A DNA stretch of 64,000 bases, taken from contig CM062296.1 in NCBI GenBank assembly GCA_031216915.1, forward strand, positions 663,835,838 to 663,899,837, written 5' to 3'. This document shows positions 51,213-63,000 of the stretch, in pieces. The position numbers were made by a program, and so were the translations under genes. This DNA comes from Pictodentalium vernedei. Taxonomy: Eukaryota > Mollusca > Scaphopoda > Dentaliida > Dentaliidae. The notes below the pieces were generated by a model. It had not been told where the DNA came from, made no database searches, and saw only the letters and a list, made by a program, of their open reading frames with translations. Position 1 is the stretch's first letter, and each line of letters starts with the position of its first letter.

Positions 51213-51894
51213 CGTTCGAGATGCTAGGGATATCCAAGTACAAGGCTAAGATATCAGACAAATTAAGGATATCCAAAGCATCTTTCGACAAAGCTAGGTT
51301 TTATAGACCTTATCTCTGTATACAGTTATAACGGAACGAAAATGCAGTTTACCTTCATTTTATAGTCAAGAAATACATTATTTACAAACATTTGAATTCA
51401 TTATTTATACACAAAAATATCTGAGCCCATTGTCGTCGGTAGATCAGAAGTCACCAAAGATACCACATCGAGGGTGCCGTATCAACACATACAAACAGTT
51501 CATGAGTCAATTTTATTCCAAAAAGCTTGTATAAAAAAACTCAAAAAGTTCATCGGTATCTTTTAATCAGAAGCGTCAAAAAAAGTATCAAAAGACTTGT
51601 AGCATCAGCGACAGACAGCTGTGGCTTTTTGTTTTGTCAAAACAACACTTGCTGGGAAAATCTTGTATTTCATTTATTTCGATACGTCTTCAACACAGTG
51701 AACATACTTTATTCGTGCTTACAAATAATATAAAATATAATTAATTCCTGCTTTATTTCATGGATTTTTACTGATAAATTAATTTTCGATAAAGATAAGT
51801 TCGTTTGTTTTATTCACAGACAGCCTTTTATGACCATCAACATGAAGGAAATTAAGTTTCAAAATATGTAAAAACATTTTAAAAATTCACTAAA
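51213..51894. other. Noncoding DNA between train end and phrase array
   Basis: AT-rich. 51309-51334 is an inverted match to 33907-33932. No gene recognised. Confidence 0.4.
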
Positions 51895-52110
51895 ACCCGG
51901 GACGTTTCGGCCCGATAGGCAGGACGTTTCGGCCCGATTGGAGGCCAAAACATCCAGGCCGAAACGTCCAGGGTCGAACGTCCCAAGGCCGAAACGCCAG
52001 TAAACCTCTCTCAGGCTACTCCGGCTTCCTTCGCCCGTAAAACTGTCACGGTCGTGATTAGCCATTGTGCATAAGTATATGACTTTAAACACCAATAAAT
52101 AAATAATATA
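51895..52110. repeat. GACGTTTCGGCCC array joined to SINE tail
   Basis: Four to six copies of GGGACGTTTCGGCCC, direct and inverted (GGCCGAAACGTCC), at 51895-51992, then CTCCGGCTTCCTTCGCCCGTAAAACTG and GATTAGCCATTGTGCATAAG...AATAAATAAATAAT, the SINE 3' end also seen at 5240-5330 and 6575-6660. It mirrors the association at 8557-8945. Confidence 0.6.
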
Positions 52111-52288
52111 AAAATTATCCATTTTTACGTACATTTAACGATTGTACAGAAAAGTTTAAGTCTAATATATACAAAGTGTGAATAATATATTATTAGTCAG
52201 TCGATTCATCTATTGGTACTGGCGTGGTGTATATATTGCGACTTATCGCAGAAACTCTGATGTTCAGTTGGACATTTTTCATACTTCT

Positions 52289-52560
52289 AAAGTACAATTG
52301 GGTCTATAGGTTATTCGTACTTTAGGATACTCACTTAATAATCTATTCAGTTCTCTTTAAAATACAACACTATCACTTTTTCTGGCTCAGTAGAAAAGAT
52401 ACGTCTTATCGCTTCAAATCCACTCAACAAGAGAACGGTTCGACCAATCTTCGCCAACTCATCGCTTATTCTCGTACGTTCTCGGCGAACTCCGGATTCC
52501 TCACGATGCTTCCATCCGGTTGAAGGTGATCGGCCGTACCGTCAATGCAATTTCACAACA
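52289..52560 (-). repeat. 3' LTR of the Gypsy element
   Basis: On the minus strand starts TGTTGTGAAATTG and ends CAATTGTACTTT; the last bases are not the usual CA. GTATTTTAAAGAG inside could serve as a TATA-like element. Near-identical to 63659-63930. Confidence 0.95.
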
Positions 52561-52573
52561 CTCTTCCCCGTTC
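52561..52573 (-). promoter_or_regulatory. Polypurine tract
   Basis: Minus strand GAACGGGGAAGAG directly precedes the TGTTGTG start of the 3' LTR, the expected primer for plus-strand DNA synthesis. Confidence 0.85.
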
Positions 52574-52893
52574 TAAATAATTTATAGCAATTTTGAAACT
52601 TCAATCCGGAAGAGTGTGTTGGTTAAAAAGTTGAGTCAAATTAATCTAGACTGCAGCAAATTCTGGAAATGGCCGCTGCTAACAGTCCAATTATTTAAGA
52701 GATATTCAGTATTAAAACACAAGGTCTCTTGTCGGATAACCCTTCAAGAGAAAATTACTTGTACATTAAGAAATTGGTACACTAATTTAAACAAGGTCTC
52801 TCGTTAGATAACCTTCCAAGAGAAAATTACTTCACAGTGCATTTAGTATCTCCCCCATCAGATAGCCTTCTGAGAGAGTTCCCCGGTAGTATT
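52574..52893 (-). repeat. Noncoding 3' region with repeated hairpin-forming segment
   Basis: AAGTAATTTTCTCTTG(G/A)A(A)GG(G)TTATC(T/C)... GAGACCTTGT occurs twice in ~70 bp spacing, with a third diverged copy (CTCTCTCAGAAGGCTATCTGA). CTCTTG and CAAGAGA/CGAGAGA segments within each copy can pair. It could be an export or packaging signal; this is inference. Confidence 0.45.
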
Positions 52894-55199
52894 TTACTGT
52901 ATGTTGTACACCACTCTTGCATTCGCAGAAGTGGCTTCCAACAGATCTTTTGGGGACTCCCCTACTCGGACCAAAGCAACTTCATTGGCCACCTCTCCAA
53001 TGACTTCGGGGGTAGTCCATTTCCTCCTACCCATGGGGAAGTAGGGTGCATCTGTTTCCAACAGCAGTCTTTCAACTGGAATGGCAGCCACAGCTCTTTT
53101 CATTTCCGGTGTAAAAACTTTACACAACCCTGTGATGCCAAAAAATGTATTGGGTCGGAACCTCGACCAGGTCTTGCAGTACTCAGCACATCGTGTGACA
53201 TTAGATGGCCTTCAGCGCCACGAATGTGTAAAACCAAGGGCTTATTTTTGGGGGCCAGCTCTAACAATTCCCCAAATACCCTATCCTGCTCTTCTATTTG
53301 GGCAGATCCTGCAACATATGAACGATCCAGACCAATTTCCCCAAATGCTGCTACCTGGGGTGAATTTACCAATTCCTTCAGCTGCTGTCTCTTTTCTGTG
53401 GTAAGGCTGGGGTACTTTGAAGGGTGGCACCCAACTGCCAGTGGCTGGGCCACCTGCTGTGGATCCGTTGGATAATCCTCAGGATCACAGATAACATTTA
53501 CTGCAGCTTCTAACTGAATCTGGACTTGGGGTTTCACCTGCCCACGGGTCCTTTCCAACATACAATTTAAACTCATATTGGGCAAACCGAATTTATGTTG
53601 GATCCTATTAAAATGATAGTGGGAATCAATAGCCGATGGTACCTCCCCCAAAGGCACTCTGGCTGTGATAACCAGGGAACCTTTTTCTTTTTTTGATTTT
53701 CTTAAGGGGGCTACTTCAGGGTCCACTACCAACTGTCCCAGCACACCTTCCATAACGGTTGGGCGCTGTAGTTTTCGTTGAGGCCCTGCCTGAGACTCCA
53801 CCCCTTGTGACTCCCAAGTACGTTTTTTCCCAGTACCTACTTTCAACTCCTCTTCCCCCTTAACATGTTTTACCCGAACTTTTGCACTTTGGGTCATCCT
53901 CTGTGCAACAGGAGTTTGAATTTTTTCTTGAACTTTTGCACTTTGGGCCGTCCTCGGTGCAACAGGAGTTTTAATTTTTCTAATAGTGGTTGTTGCTTGG
54001 GGTTCTGGTGTCCTTTGGATAGTCCTCTGAACACTTTTCTCCTTTTCTAGAGCTGAAAAGATCCAGGCTGCAGCAGCCATTGGATCATCAATCTCATGTG
54101 GATAGGTCAACCCAGCTGCCTCCACCTGAGCAGCTTGCCAAAGAGTTTTTTCTATCTTATTTTTTCTGCTCCTATCCACTAGCAATCTAACTTTCCAAAA
54201 AGGAGACCTAGACCTCATAAAAATACCCTGACCTGCTATACTAGCTTGATTTAGTGCCATGCAAACTACCTTCCAGTGAAATAAACAGCCGACACAATTC
54301 AGCTGTGGTAGTTTTATACCTTCTTTAGGAAGAGGGATTCCTAAATCTTTAGCAATGGCCTCTATGGTCAGATAATACCCACTATCAGATGGTAGGGTAA
54401 GGGAAGCTAAACTATCTGTCGTGGCCTTATCTTTTTTTAAAGCCTCTACTAGGTTCTCCAGAACCACCACATCAGGGATTACTTCCCAGGCCACCTTTGT
54501 CCATCCTAGGACATCCCTTGCCAACAGTACCATATCTTGCACCATTTTCTGCCTTAAAGGCTCAGGGGTGATGGTGTTATGTTCCACCCAGCAAGATACA
54601 GGAAAATGATTTCCAATAAAGTGTCCAAGTGTGTCTGTTTTTATGGCCTCTGAACAACTCTTCAATGGACACACTTTATCTTTTTTTGAATGCTGACCTC
54701 CTTGGGTAGTCCTCAGAGAATCAGTAATTGGACCACTTTTATCCTTTCTTTTTAAATGCTGACCTCCTTGGGTAGTCCTCGGAGAATCAGTAACTGGACT
54801 ACTTCTGTCCTTTCTTTTAGCCCCAGGAGCCTCTGTCTGTCTTTCTGGTCTTGCGTAGATAGCCTTTGCAAGACTGGGGTATTGCTCCTTTTTACCTTGA
54901 TCACGAACAAGAGCAGTCTTATTCGTGACCGGTAAGGCCACAGTTGGGACCGTAAACACTCCCCTGCTGTCCAGGATCTTATCCATGGATTGAATTTTTT
55001 CCTGTGCCTTAGTAGCACTAGGCATGCTACTCATTTGGATATTTCCACTAGGAAAATATCTAATGTCCCTTGTAACTGGAGTGTAAGATGGGGCTGTATG
55101 CTGTGGTCTTGATCTTATCTTAGGGAGAGGACCCATTTTTTCTCTAACCCAACCTTGGCAAACTAACTGATCCAAAGCCAAGGCAGTTGCATCTGTCAT
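52894..55199 (-). CDS. Accessory ORF: zinc finger plus TatD-family nuclease domain
   Basis: The ATG at 55199 lies directly after the stop of the upstream ORF (TGAATGA). 699 aa are open to 53100. Residues ~170-200 hold a C2H2-like finger (CPLKSC then H....H). The middle is lysine/glutamine-rich with a duplicated TTQGGQH segment. From residue ~515 a TatD-type TIM-barrel hydrolase begins: AIDSHYHFNRI (HxH metal ligands), VAVGCHPS-like LAVGCHPSKYP, AAFGEIGLD (Glu ligand), PLVLHIRGAEG (His ligand). The barrel continues in another frame to 52894 with NTFFGITGL, FTPEMKRAV and RLLLETDAPYF (Asp ligand), so a frameshift lies near 53180. I cannot place the last histidine ligand (usual HCF.G block). TatD enzymes are 3'-5' DNA exo/endonucleases. 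No signal peptide or membrane segment, so it is not an envelope protein. Confidence 0.75.
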
Positions 55200-55892
55200 T
55201 CACAGCCTATTATTTTCCTTCTTGGCCATTTGGTACTGCTGTAATAAAATGTTTTTAATTTCTTCTAGCGACCAACCGGTTCCTAGAAGAAGGGCCATAA
55301 ACCTGCTGGCAGGGCGGATTAAAATCCCCTCCTGGGTTTGTCTCAGCAGTTTCTCCCGCATTAACTTGATCTCTCGATCCTCTGATTGTGGGCCCGCCCC
55401 AGGTGCTATGGCGATACATTCTGCCAATCCAATGAGATTTTCCTTTTGGGTGGCAGAAACACCAACTTCAACTTGGGGTTGGACAGTAGGTGATGGCCCC
55501 TGTCCCACTACCCCTGATGCATTTGGATAAACCTCATGTATCTCACTTACATTTTCAGACACATTTGGATCAACCTCATGTGTCTGTGGCCCCTCCTCTA
55601 TCTCCATTGCTTCCTCAAGCAGATATTCTTCATGTGTCGGCAATGGAAGAGGAGTTTGTAAAGCCTTTTCAAAATCAGACTGAACTGACACAATTGGATC
55701 ACCCTCCTGTGTCTCAGCTGAGGGAAAACTAATAATCGGATCTAAACATCCAGACACAGTTGGATCACCCTCCTGTGTCTCTGATAAAGTATAAGACTGC
55801 TCTGATACCTTTGGATCGCCCTTGGGTGACAGCAACCAATCTGTTTCTGTATCTTGACATAATAGATCCAATTCATATTCTGAGTCTGACAT
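55200..55892 (-). CDS. Accessory ORF of unknown function with GDP.VS repeats
   Basis: 230 aa, ATG at 55892, 20 bp after the pol stop. Very acidic; the phrase ETQEGDPxVS recurs (GDPKVS, GDPTVS, GDPIVS, then VDPNVS and VYPNAS). The C-terminal ~70 residues look folded and amphipathic (LMREKLLRQTQEGILIRPASRFMALLL, WSLEEIKNILLQQYQMAKK). No known domain recognised. Its stop directly touches the next ATG, suggesting coupled translation of a two-ORF accessory message. Confidence 0.65.
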   Translation of the reverse strand: MSDSEYELDLLCQDTETDWLLSPKGDPKVSEQSYTLSETQEGDPTVSGCLDPIISFPSAETQEGDPIVSVQSDFEKALQTPLPLPTHEEYLLEEAMEIEEGPQTHEVDPNVSENVSEIHEVYPNASGVVGQGPSPTVQPQVEVGVSATQKENLIGLAECIAIAPGAGPQSEDREIKLMREKLLRQTQEGILIRPASRFMALLLGTGWSLEEIKNILLQQYQMAKKENNRL

Positions 55893-55915
55893 GATCTAAA
55901 ATGAAAAGAAAATCA
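55893..55915 (-). promoter_or_regulatory. Splice-acceptor-like sequence before accessory ORFs
   Basis: Minus strand TTTTCTTTTCATTTTAG followed by ATCATG: a polypyrimidine stretch and AG four bases before the accessory ATG, overlapping the pol stop. In retroviruses and errantiviruses the env message is made by splicing to such a site. The donor was not identified. Confidence 0.5.
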
Positions 55916-58900
55916 ACAATTAGAACACTTGTATTCATCGATCGCAGCTCCTTGCTCAGCAGTAACTCCTACACATTTTCCATGAAACCATTCCAAACAG
56001 TGATCACATTGGATCATAAACTGACCACTGTAAGGTTTTCGACAAATGCAAAAATTCGAGGTAGATCTTACCACACTGACCACCCCTGTGTCTTTGAACA
56101 CTCGAAGGCACCTGGATAGCCAGGGAGGCAAAACTCTATCATGGCATTTTTTTAATCTGTCATGATTCACTACAATAGCTGAGCTTTTGAAAATAACTTT
56201 AAATAAATATGGTGTATACACCTCACCAATTATCCCTGGACCTTTCCAGAAAGGTGATAATTTCGTGCATTTCCCCTTTTTATTTGCAGTTTCTAACATA
56301 TAAACTACATCACCAAGTTCATATGTTTTCTTATTCAGAGTGAGATCGTAATTTCTTTTCATTTTTTTCGTTTCTGACTTCAACTGATTACGTGCAACTT
56401 CATGAGCCCTTTTCATTTCAGCTTTCAAATTTTGAACATATTCAGGTATTTCTCCTTGTTTTTTATTCTCCTTGAAGTTAAACACCAGATCGCTTGGGTG
56501 ATTAACCTCACGACCCAGCATCAACTTATTAGGCGTGAACCCCGTTAACCTGTGAACTGATGAACGCAGTGCCCCAGCCAATTGGGGAATAAATTTGTCC
56601 CAATCTTTTTGATTTTTATCAACAAAACATCGAACTGCGTTCATGAGAGTTCGATTTTGACGTTCCACTTGCCCATTAGCAGAAGGTCTGTACGGGGTAG
56701 TTCTGGTTTTATGTATTTGTAAAAGTCCACAAATTTCCTCAAATAACTTACTTTCAAAACAAGGACCTTGGTCCGTAAGAATTTGAAACGGGCAACCAAA
56801 TCTTGAAAAGAACTCACTAACAGCTGCACAAGCCATAGTTTCAGCAGTTTGGTCAGGTAATTGGATACATTCAACCCATTTTGTAAATTGATCAGTCATC
56901 GTCAAAATATATTTGTTTCCTTTTTGAGTTAAAGGCAAAGGGCCCAGGAAATCCAAGTGGACTCGCTCCATTGGATTACCTGCATGGAATACCGTCATAT
57001 TCCATTTAGCTGTTCTGTTAGCCTTCTTGCCGACAGAGCACTGTGGACAAGATTCCACATATAATCTAATATCCTCACTCATTCCATACCAATAAAAATT
57101 CCTACATGCACGATACCTGGTACGAGTCTCGCCCTGATGTCCAGAAGCAGGTATATCATGTGCTAAGGTCAAAATTTCTGACGCACAATTTGAAGGGACC
57201 ACTAAAACTTGATCTGAACAATGCTTTTTAACTTTATAGAAAAGATTATCTTTCATCAAAAATCTCTTACGATTCAGCCACATGTATTTAGTAGCCACAC
57301 TACAAATGAAAAGTTCACCCTCAGTGGGTTCCTCACCAGTTTCCAAGCAGGTGATAATAGGAGAAATATCAGGATCACTTCTCTGTGTCTTTTCCATTTC
57401 CCTAAGGGAACCAACAGCTGATAAACTCACAGCATCACTCCCAGTGGTAAGGCTCCTAAGCTGATGACCATTATTAATCAATTCAATATCGAATTGGGTA
57501 TGGGTCCACCCTGTGTCTGGACAGATAGTACCGGTACAAGATATCGTGTCATCCCAATCCTCTCTGAAATCCCAGGGTACTCCTGCAATTTCAGACTGTG
57601 GTTGAGAATTGCTCATATTTTCAAAATTTACATGCTGTATCTCCGTATTCACTACAGCTATTGATGGATCTTCCGATTCTTCAAACTTACAAAAACCTTG
57701 AGTCAGTGGGACCACATAGTCCACCTCTTCTTCGAACTTGGCCCAATTTGCATGTAAACGGGTGCAGTGCTTGCATCCGCCACATGGTAAAATTGAAAGA
57801 TCACATCCTATCTTATATTCTGAACACACATTGTCTAAGGGAATTCTGGAGAAAGCGTCTGCGTTAACATGTAGTTTCTCAGGTCTATGTTGGACCACCA
57901 TGTTATATTCGCTTAATTCCTCCATCCACCTAGCCGCTTGGCCCTGTGGATCCTTAAAACTCATAAGCCACCTAAGGCTGTTATGATCTGTTCTGACAAT
58001 GAAGGGTCGGCCTAAAAGATAATGACGAAACTGTCTCGTGAATCTGACAACTGCCAGAAGTTCCTTTCTGGTAGTACAATATCTCATTTGTTGAGGGGTT
58101 AAGGCAAAGCTACCATAAGCAATAACTCGTTCAACACCATTTTGTACTTGCGACAGTTCTGCCCCTAATGCCCAATCACTGGCATCTGTGTCGAGAATAA
58201 AGGTGTCGGTATGGTTTGGAAGAGTGAGGAGTGGTGGGGAAACCAAGCAAGCCTTGAGGTTTTCAAATGCCTCTTGTTGCTCTTTACCCCAATGAAAAGG
58301 TTTTTTTGCCAGTCAAATCATACAATGGTTTAGCAATCTTGGCAAAATCTTTAATAAACATTCTATGATAATTTACTAAATCACAGAAACTTTCTACCTG
58401 TCTGGTGTTTTTCGGAACAGGCCAATTTTTAACAGTTTCCTTGGATTCATCGTTCAGCTCGATGCCATCTTTACTGACTATCCTTCCAAGGAATTCAATT
58501 TTGTGCTGACAAAACTCGCATTTTTGGGTTTCAATTTGAGCGCATACTGACGAAATCTTTCAAATATGCTCTCCAGATTTTCCAGATGCTTTTCAAAAGA
58601 ACATCCACCAACAACTACATCATCAAGATAAATAAGGGCGGCAGTCCAAGTTAGTCCCTGAAGAACTAAATTTATAACCCTTGACCAGGTATAAGGACTG
58701 CCCGAGAGACCGAAAGGCATCTTAACAAATTCCCAGCTACCATGCTTCGTACTGAATGCTGTCTTGCACCTATCCTCCTTTTTGACATTAACCTGATGAT
58801 AGGCGCTCATGCAATCAGCTTTTCCATACCACAAATTTCCTGACAACCAATCGAGGCTCTCATCAATCCGGGGTAATGGATAAACCTCATTTTTGGTAAT

Positions 58901-59158
58901 CGCATTAATTTTGCGGTAGTCAATACACCACCTCAGCGATTTATCTTTCTTGCGGACTAATACTGGAGGTGATGCCCATTCACTCAAACTCGGTTGGATC
59001 ACACCTGCTTCCAACAACTTCTGCAAATGGGATTCCTCCTCATCCACGAAACATAGTGGTGTACGTCTCATGGGCTGGCGGATCGGTGGATGGTCTCCTG
59101 TATCAATGGAATGCTCCATTTCTTTGAAATGACCCATATCAAACTCATTTTTAGCCAT
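55913..59158 (-). CDS. pol: Gypsy Pol: RT, RNase H, integrase, PHD finger
   Basis: One frame of ~1081 codons (ATG 59158, overlapping the protease stop) broken by two compensating homopolymer indels: A5 where six are expected near 58536, and A7 near 58306; between them the other frame is used. RT: LRWCIDYRKINAIT, MPFGLSGSPYTW, LIYLDDVVV. RNase H: TFILDTDASDWALGAEL, RKELLAVV, FIVRTDHNSL. Integrase: HH-CC zinc (HDIPASGH...CPQC), D in VHLDFLGPLP, D in ILTDQGPCFES, E in SANGQVERQNRT. The C-terminus is a complete C4HC3 PHD finger (CICRKPYSGQFMIQC, CLEWFHGKC, YKCSNC) closest in style to PHF2/PHF8, with the Tyr and Trp of an H3K4me3 cage. The two indels could be sequencing errors. Confidence 0.85.
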
Positions 59159-60086
59159 ATTCGGTCAGAAGTGTTGCCAATTGAGTGGCTTGTTTCCGAT
59201 TAAGGTTTTTAGCTGACCTCAAAAACAGATCTTTTAAATGATCAGGAACTTGCTTTACCACGTCCACTTTATTTATCTTATTAAAATTATGTGGAGCTTT
59301 AACTGTCGTTACGTCCGTTCGGGCAGTATTCACTCCAGACACATTAGTATTTCCAGAGTTTACATTTTCTATAATTGTTTCAGCCTCGTATGCATGCCCA
59401 ATTAACTGATTTTTACTTAATTTAATGTTTCTAGTATTAACATTAATTAGGCATATTTTGGGTTCCGTTTCGCTTGAATGCACCGAACGCAGGCCAATTA
59501 AGGATAGTGTTTCAATTGGTTCGGCCACATAATTAGCCAAAGTTTCATTCAATTCACATTTTACGAAGATGGCTGAATTTGGTGGAACAATTGTGTCATG
59601 CAATAAGCTGATTCTAGCGATTCGTGTGGAGTCATTGACTTTGGAATAAGTCGGAATTGCAACATTTCCGATTTTTAAGAAATCTTTATTTATGTCCAGA
59701 ATGGCTTTATGCTTGCGCAGAAAATCAATTCCAAGCAATGCCTCATCTTCAATAGGCGCAACATAGACACACTCCCTAAATGTAAGTCCACCCATACATA
59801 GCGATAGGGGTCCTACATAACTTCCTGTCATCTGTCCATCTCTTGCGGCCGTATTAAAATGAACAGTCTTAATGATAGGAGGTGCCGGTGTTAAACGCTC
59901 AAAGAAGCGGTCTGACAAAACTGTCACATCAGCAGCTGTATCAACAACTGCGTGAGTTATTAAATTTTCTATTTTTAACTCCACATGAATTGCCGACGGT
60001 GACTTAACACGACGTACGGTTAAATTATCATCAGTTGTAGGAAATCTAAATGCGGTGAGGTCATTTAGTACATTTGGTGGGGGCAA
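59151..60086 (-). CDS. Gypsy aspartic protease
   Basis: 311 aa frame in a different phase from Gag; starts at a TTG just after the Gag stop, so Gag-Pro frameshifting is more likely than independent initiation. The catalytic motif is AVVDTAADVTVLS (D-T-A, in place of DTG/DSG), the flap region GSYVGPLSLCMGG and the family's late motif ALLGIDFLRKHKAILD. It cleaves Gag/Pol in related elements. Last 8 bp overlap the pol start (ATGGCTAA). Confidence 0.85.
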   Translation of the reverse strand: MPPPNVLNDLTAFRFPTTDDNLTVRRVKSPSAIHVELKIENLITHAVVDTAADVTVLSDRFFERLTPAPPIIKTVHFNTAARDGQMTGSYVGPLSLCMGGLTFRECVYVAPIEDEALLGIDFLRKHKAILDINKDFLKIGNVAIPTYSKVNDSTRIARISLLHDTIVPPNSAIFVKCELNETLANYVAEPIETLSLIGLRSVHSSETEPKICLINVNTRNIKLSKNQLIGHAYEAETIIENVNSGNTNVSGVNTARTDVTTVKAPHNFNKINKVDVVKQVPDHLKDLFLRSAKNLNRKQATQLATLLTEYG

Positions 60087-60088
60087 AA

Positions 60089-63000
60089 TCAGACCTCGCG
60101 ATTCGGCCCCTTGTCTTTTGACGAACTTTCAAAGTGAACTTTTCTATCCCCACTACTGCCTCTATTCTTCGCTATCCTTGAAGGGCACTGAGATTTGTAG
60201 TGTCCCATTCCCTTACATAAATAGCATTGAACAGATTTGGTAGGGGATTGCGAAATTGGTTTTGTATCTTGTTTTTTTCCTATTGATCTTCCAGCAGCTG
60301 TTGGATCATTTGGAAATTTCATAGTTAATAATGAATTTAGTTTGTCAAGAATTTGCTGAAATTGTTTGTCATAACTTTCAGCTTTAGCTTCTAAGGCAAA
60401 AGTTCTCGACTCTAAATAACTAAGATCAGTTCCTGATTCATTTGTTTGTTGGGAATTCTCCTTTTGTGGAGATTTTTGCCAACCAGATGACTGATTATTT
60501 TTTCCACGGAACTTTGAACGTCCGCGTTTTGCATTAGAAAATTGTCTTACACGTGTGGGGCTCTCGTCGCTGTCAGAATGGCTCAAACTTTGACGAGACG
60601 AACCACCATGCATAGCTAACTGGTTATACTGATGCCATTTTATTAATTTTACAGCCTCTTCCAAATTAGGTGGTCGACAATTAATAACATGTTCGGCTGC
60701 TTTCACATCAGTACAGCCATGACAGAATTTAAATACTGCTTGCTGTGTAACAAATTTTGCTGGACAATTCCCAAATGCATGTGTAGCCAGAGATAAAACT
60801 GTTTCAGCCCAATCTTCTATACTTTCATCTACTTTTTGATGAGCGTTTTGGAATTCTAATTGAGTGGTCTCTGGGGTACTATGATCTCCAAAACGAGCTG
60901 CTAGCTGTTTCAGCTGCTCATCGATCGTCATATTTAAATTACTTTCAGCCCATAATGAATAAACAACATTTGCCTTACCATTAAGGCACAAACATAAAAT
61001 ATCTTTTTGTTCTTCAGGAGTCCATCTTTCAACTAAAGAGTATCGCCTAAATTTCGTTTCGAAGGCCTTCCATGACGCAGTGCCATCAAAATTGAGGCCT
61101 TTAGGCAAGTATAACCTATGATGATTTCCTCGGTCAGTGTGTTGGTCCTCCCATAGCGGTTGAACCTGAAAATTTAGATTTTGACCTTGGATTTGAGAAA
61201 CTTGTGGTTGAGATACTGCCATGGGCTGTGGTTGGTAAGCTGAAGAACTAGGGTAATTTTGTCCTACAAATGGATCGTTAATTTGAGATCCTGTTTGGGG
61301 ATCTACTTGATAGTAAACTACATTTGAAGGATTTGGCTGCAATATTGGATTGGTTACAGTGGACTGATTAATGTAATTTTGTTGGCCTTGAACCTGAGAA
61401 TTTAGACCTTGATTTGTCATATGCACTGCTTGTCTATTCATGGGCTGTTGATTATAAACAGGCTGATTATTTGTTTGAACACCAGAATTGACATAATTAA
61501 ATTGGTTCTGGTTAGGTGGTAACCACTGAGGTTTCACATTTGACACAATAGTTGGTGTTGGATTCTGACACACCCCTTGGTAATTAATACCTGTAGTATT
61601 TGTCTGTGACCTGTTATGTATTACATTAGTTGGGTGATACCTCAATGAATTCACTAAATTTTGGGGCGGCGCCTGGTTTGCATATGCGCCCCCTTGTGAA
61701 TTTACTAAATTCTGATTAGTTATTAATAAACCAGTAGGATTCGGTTGCACAAGATTGCCTAATGCTCCCTGATGGTCCCTGCTGGCGTCTGATGCCTGAG
61801 CCTGTTGATTAATTGAAGTTGAAAACTTTTGATTATTGTGCTGGATAATTCCTTTAGGTACTCCATAGGAATTACCAGTGGAAACAACTTGGTTAGTACA
61901 AGATACCCCTCTTGATATTTGTATTTTATTTTGTAGGTTTCTAGAGAACTGGCTACTCTGATTCAAAGTCATCTGTGTATTTGGTTGACAATTTGAATTT
62001 ATGGCATTGGGCGGTCCAGATACTGTGTGTGGTACACTACTAGTACCCCTAATTACATTGGGTTTGGGTTGTCCTTGCCCATAATTAGGATTACTTGCAC
62101 TCACACTCAGGGTTGTCTGATGCACATCCCATGGACTAGCAATACACACATTAGTTAGTGCCGAAGTAGTATAAGTAACAGCACTTCCTCCCACAGCCGA
62201 CTGCTGCCCAGCCAATGTATAATTGGGTAAGCATCTCATGCTGTGAGTGAAAGTCCCTGCCTCTCTAGATTGAATGTAAGTACTACTACTATTGTTCTGA
62301 GGCATGGATGTGGCATTATTTACTAATACCTGAAGTTGTGGACCAGATCGAACCATCTTACCTGTGCCTTTAATGCCTTGTTTTATTTCTGTAACACTAG
62401 CCATTTCTGGCTGTAGAGAAACCTTTCTTCTCACATCAGGTTTTGTCTTGAGAACACTTCCCTGAGATAACAACTGCATCTCTGCTCTCCTCATTCTACT
62501 CAACAAAATATCACTCTGCTGTTTACACTCTTGATACTCCCTCCGGAGTGCAAGTACAGCATCTTGGCTTGGAGTCTGATAGTCATCCTCCACCCCTGCC
62601 ACATCTGACTGATATCTTGTTGGGTCATTGTTTACAATACTGACATTCTGTGGCTCCTGATTAACCACATCAGTATTACCCAGGTTGAGCTGATCAATTG
62701 GATAGCCCTCATTATTCTTCTCAACCTGATTATTACCCTGATCAATTTGATCAGTCTGGTAATGTAAATATCCTTCAATATTTTCATTATTGAATATTCT
62801 ACTGCTATTTATCACTTGGGTACTTTGCAACTGGTCCTGCAAATGTCCAAGTTCAGCCTGATCTGCCAGGCTATCCTGTCCTGGAAACATTTGCCCAGAT
62901 GCTTGCCTACCCAGTGAACCTGGAGAAAGTGCATAAAATGAATCATGATCTACTGAGAGATTTGCCTGCAATTCCTGATCTCCACAGTATGACTCATTTT

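Noticed and set aside
52837-53475. A 212-codon plus-strand frame over the TatD region
   Set aside because: Antisense to recognisable TatD motifs; no homology signal of its own.
52894-55892. Envelope gene making the Gypsy element a retrovirus-like element
   Set aside because: Neither accessory ORF has a signal peptide, membrane segment or furin-like site; the recognisable domain is a nuclease.
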